Assembly (NCBI GenBank): GCA_963751355.1
Contig: CAVVVS010000118.1
Location: 1 to 17,368, forward strand
Source: CAVVVS01 sp963751355
GTDB taxonomy: Bacteria > Bacteroidota > Ignavibacteria > Ignavibacteriales > Ignavibacteriaceae
Reading direction: 5' to 3'
Length of the DNA: 17,368 nucleotides
Part shown: piece after piece, positions 15,787 to 17,368 of the stretch
Position numbering within the stretch: the stretch's first letter is position 1
Layout: every line of letters begins with the position of its first letter
Position numbers and translations under genes: made by a program
Notes under the pieces: model-generated
The model's input: only the letters and a program-made list of their open reading frames with translations
What the model was told of the DNA's origin: nothing
Databases searched by the model: none

Positions 15787-17368
15787 ATGACAAAGAAATA
15801 TCCCATAGAGAAAGTTCGTAATATAGGAATTATGGCTCACATTGACGCCGGAAAGACTACAACGACCGAAAGAATTCTGTTCTATACCGGAAAATTACAT
15901 CGATTAGGTGAAGTGCATGATGGTGCTGCAGCAATGGATTGGATGGAGCAGGAAAAGGAAAGAGGAATTACTATTACCAGTGCCGCAACAACATGTCACT
16001 GGAATGATCATCAGATAAATATTATTGATACTCCCGGACACGTTGATTTTACGGTTGAAGTTGAGCGTTCTTTAAGAGTGCTGGATGGTGCTGTTGCTCT
16101 GTTTTGTGCCGTAGGCGGTGTCGAACCCCAATCAGAAACCGTATGGAGACAAGCAGATAAATATAAAGTCCCGAGAATTGCTTTTATCAACAAAATGGAC
16201 AGAACCGGTGCTGATTTTTATAACGCCGTTCAGATGATGAAAGACAGGCTGGCTGCAAATGCAATCCCAATAAATCTACCCATCGGTGAAGGTGATCTGT
16301 TTTCCGGTGTTATTGATTTAATTTCAAATAAAGCACGGATGTATCATGAAGAAACTTTTGGCGCTACTTTTGATGAAATTGCAATACCGGATGATCTTAA
16401 GGAAATAGCTGCTAAATACAGAACAGAGATGCTTGAAGCCGTTTCGGAAGTAGACGATACTTTATTGGAAAAGTATCTCGATGGTGAAGAAATCAGTGAA
16501 CAAGAAATTATCACGGTTTTAAGAAGAGCTACTATTGAGTTGAAGATAATTCCAGTCTTATGCGGTTCGGCTTTCAAAAATAAAGGAGTGCAGAAGTTAC
16601 TTGACTCTATAGTGGATTTTCTGCCTGCTCCTATTGATTTTAAGGAAATTGAAGCTCATCATATCGGTATTAATGATATCGTTAAAAGAAAAATTGATGA
16701 AAATGAAAAATTTACTGCGCTTGCTTTTAAGATAATGAATGATCCTTTTGTTGGAAAGCTAGCCTTTTTCAGAGTTTATACTGGAACATTGAAAACGGGT
16801 TCATATATCTTTAACGCTGTTAGCGGTAAAAAAGAAAGAATCAGCAGGTTGTTACAAATGCATGCTAACCACCGTGAGGAAATGGATTCCGTTAAAGCAG
16901 GAGATATTGCTGCTGCTGTAGGTTTGAAATTTACTAGGACCGGTGATACGCTTTGTGATAAAGAAGATGCTGTTATGCTTGAAAAAATAATATTCCCTGA
17001 GCCTGTTATTCAGATTGCTATTGAGCCGAAAACAAAGGTAGATCAAGATAAACTTTCCGATGCATTGGTAAAATTATCGGACGAAGATCCTACTTTTAAA
17101 GTTAAGGTTGATGAAGAAACCGGTCAAACCTTAATCAGTGGAATGGGTGAATTACATCTTGAGATATTAGTTGATAGAATGAAGAGAGAATTTAAAGTTG
17201 AAGCTAACATAGGTAAACCTCAGGTTGCTTATAGAGAAACAATTACGCAAACCGTCAATGCTGAAGGGAAATTTATTAAACAATCAGGTGGTCGTGGAAA
17301 GTTCGGTCACGTTTGGATTGAATTAAGTCCTAACGAATCAGGTAAAGGCTTTGAGTTTACTAACGCTA
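15787..17368 (+). CDS. fusA: Elongation factor G (5' part, cut by window end)
   Basis: EF-G is the GTPase that drives ribosomal translocation and, with RRF, ribosome recycling. The first 527 codons are present. The G motifs are G1 AHIDAGKT (17-24), G2 RGITITSAATT (59-69), G3 DTPGH (81-85), G4 NKMD (135-138) and G5 GSAF (260-263). Domain II follows (FTALAFKIMNDPFVGKLAFF), then domain III with LISGMGELHLEILVDRM, and the start of domain IV with KQSGGRGKFGHVWIE. The motif set is that of canonical EF-G rather than RF3, LepA or TetM. The ATG is 48 nt after rpsG and lacks a strong Shine-Dalgarno site. About a quarter of the protein is missing beyond the window, where tuf might also be expected. Confidence 0.96.
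   Translation, partial: MTKKYPIEKVRNIGIMAHIDAGKTTTTERILFYTGKLHRLGEVHDGAAAMDWMEQEKERGITITSAATTCHWNDHQINIIDTPGHVDFTVEVERSLRVLDGAVALFCAVGGVEPQSETVWRQADKYKVPRIAFINKMDRTGADFYNAVQMMKDRLAANAIPINLPIGEGDLFSGVIDLISNKARMYHEETFGATFDEIAIPDDLKEIAAKYRTEMLEAVSEVDDTLLEKYLDGEEISEQEIITVLRRATIELKIIPVLCGSAFKNKGVQKLLDSIVDFLPAPIDFKEIEAHHIGINDIVKRKIDENEKFTALAFKIMNDPFVGKLAFFRVYTGTLKTGSYIFNAVSGKKERISRLLQMHANHREEMDSVKAGDIAAAVGLKFTRTGDTLCDKEDAVMLEKIIFPEPVIQIAIEPKTKVDQDKLSDALVKLSDEDPTFKVKVDEETGQTLISGMGELHLEILVDRMKREFKVEANIGKPQVAYRETITQTVNAEGKFIKQSGGRGKFGHVWIELSPNESGKGFEFTNA

Noticed and set aside
1..17368. Search for CRISPR arrays, insertion sequences, defence genes or a new gene system
   Set aside because: No regularly spaced repeats, transposase-like frames, terminal inverted repeats or unfamiliar gene clusters were seen. 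The coding content is conserved housekeeping genes plus one broken peptidase gene.

Overview
This window is a low-GC bacterial chromosome segment built around the ribosomal protein / RNA polymerase (beta) operon and the start of the str operon. Protein style (C-x-x-C type L33, RpoB of about 1252 residues, RpoC of about 1411 residues with a large insertion after the trigger loop, and a secreted M28 peptidase) suggests the Bacteroidota/Chlorobiota/Ignavibacteriota group, perhaps an Ignavibacteria-like organism. That placement is an inference from overall resemblance, not a database result. At least one promoter, in front of rpsL, is an almost perfect sigma-70 type (TTGACA-N17-TATATT).

Layout. 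Positions 1-45 hold the last codons of an unidentified plus-strand gene, followed by a hairpin-plus-T-run terminator (122-166). On the minus strand, 1940-234, lies a secreted M28-family zinc aminopeptidase gene broken by six single-base frameshifts but with no nonsense codon in the reconstructed frame. About 730 bases of AT-rich DNA without a recognisable gene follow; they hold a perfect 18-bp palindrome that overlaps a possible promoter for the peptidase gene. From 2625 rightward everything is on the plus strand: promoter, tRNA-Tyr(GTA), a probable terminator, tRNA-Gly(TCC), tRNA-Thr(GGT), rpmG (L33), tRNA-Trp(CCA), secE, nusG, rplK, rplA, rplJ, rplL, a hairpin terminator/attenuator, rpoB, rpoC, terminator, strong promoter, rpsL, rpsG and fusA (cut by the window edge).

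How the genes work together. The tRNAs, SecE (translocon), NusG (elongation factor that links polymerase and ribosome), the L11/L1 and L10/L7-L12 proteins (the ribosome's GTPase stalk region), the two large polymerase subunits, two 30S proteins and EF-G form the conserved information-processing core. The visible control points are the rplL-rpoB hairpin, which would lower polymerase-subunit output relative to ribosomal proteins, and the rpoC terminator plus new promoter, which separate the beta operon from the str operon. The tuf gene often found between tRNA-Thr and tRNA-Trp/secE is absent here.

I found no mobile element, CRISPR array, defence system or evidently new system. The right 14 kb is ordinary, well-conserved housekeeping DNA. 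Points worth a second look are the frameshift cluster in the peptidase gene, the palindrome, the L33 zinc-site change, the missing tuf and the small regulatory signals.
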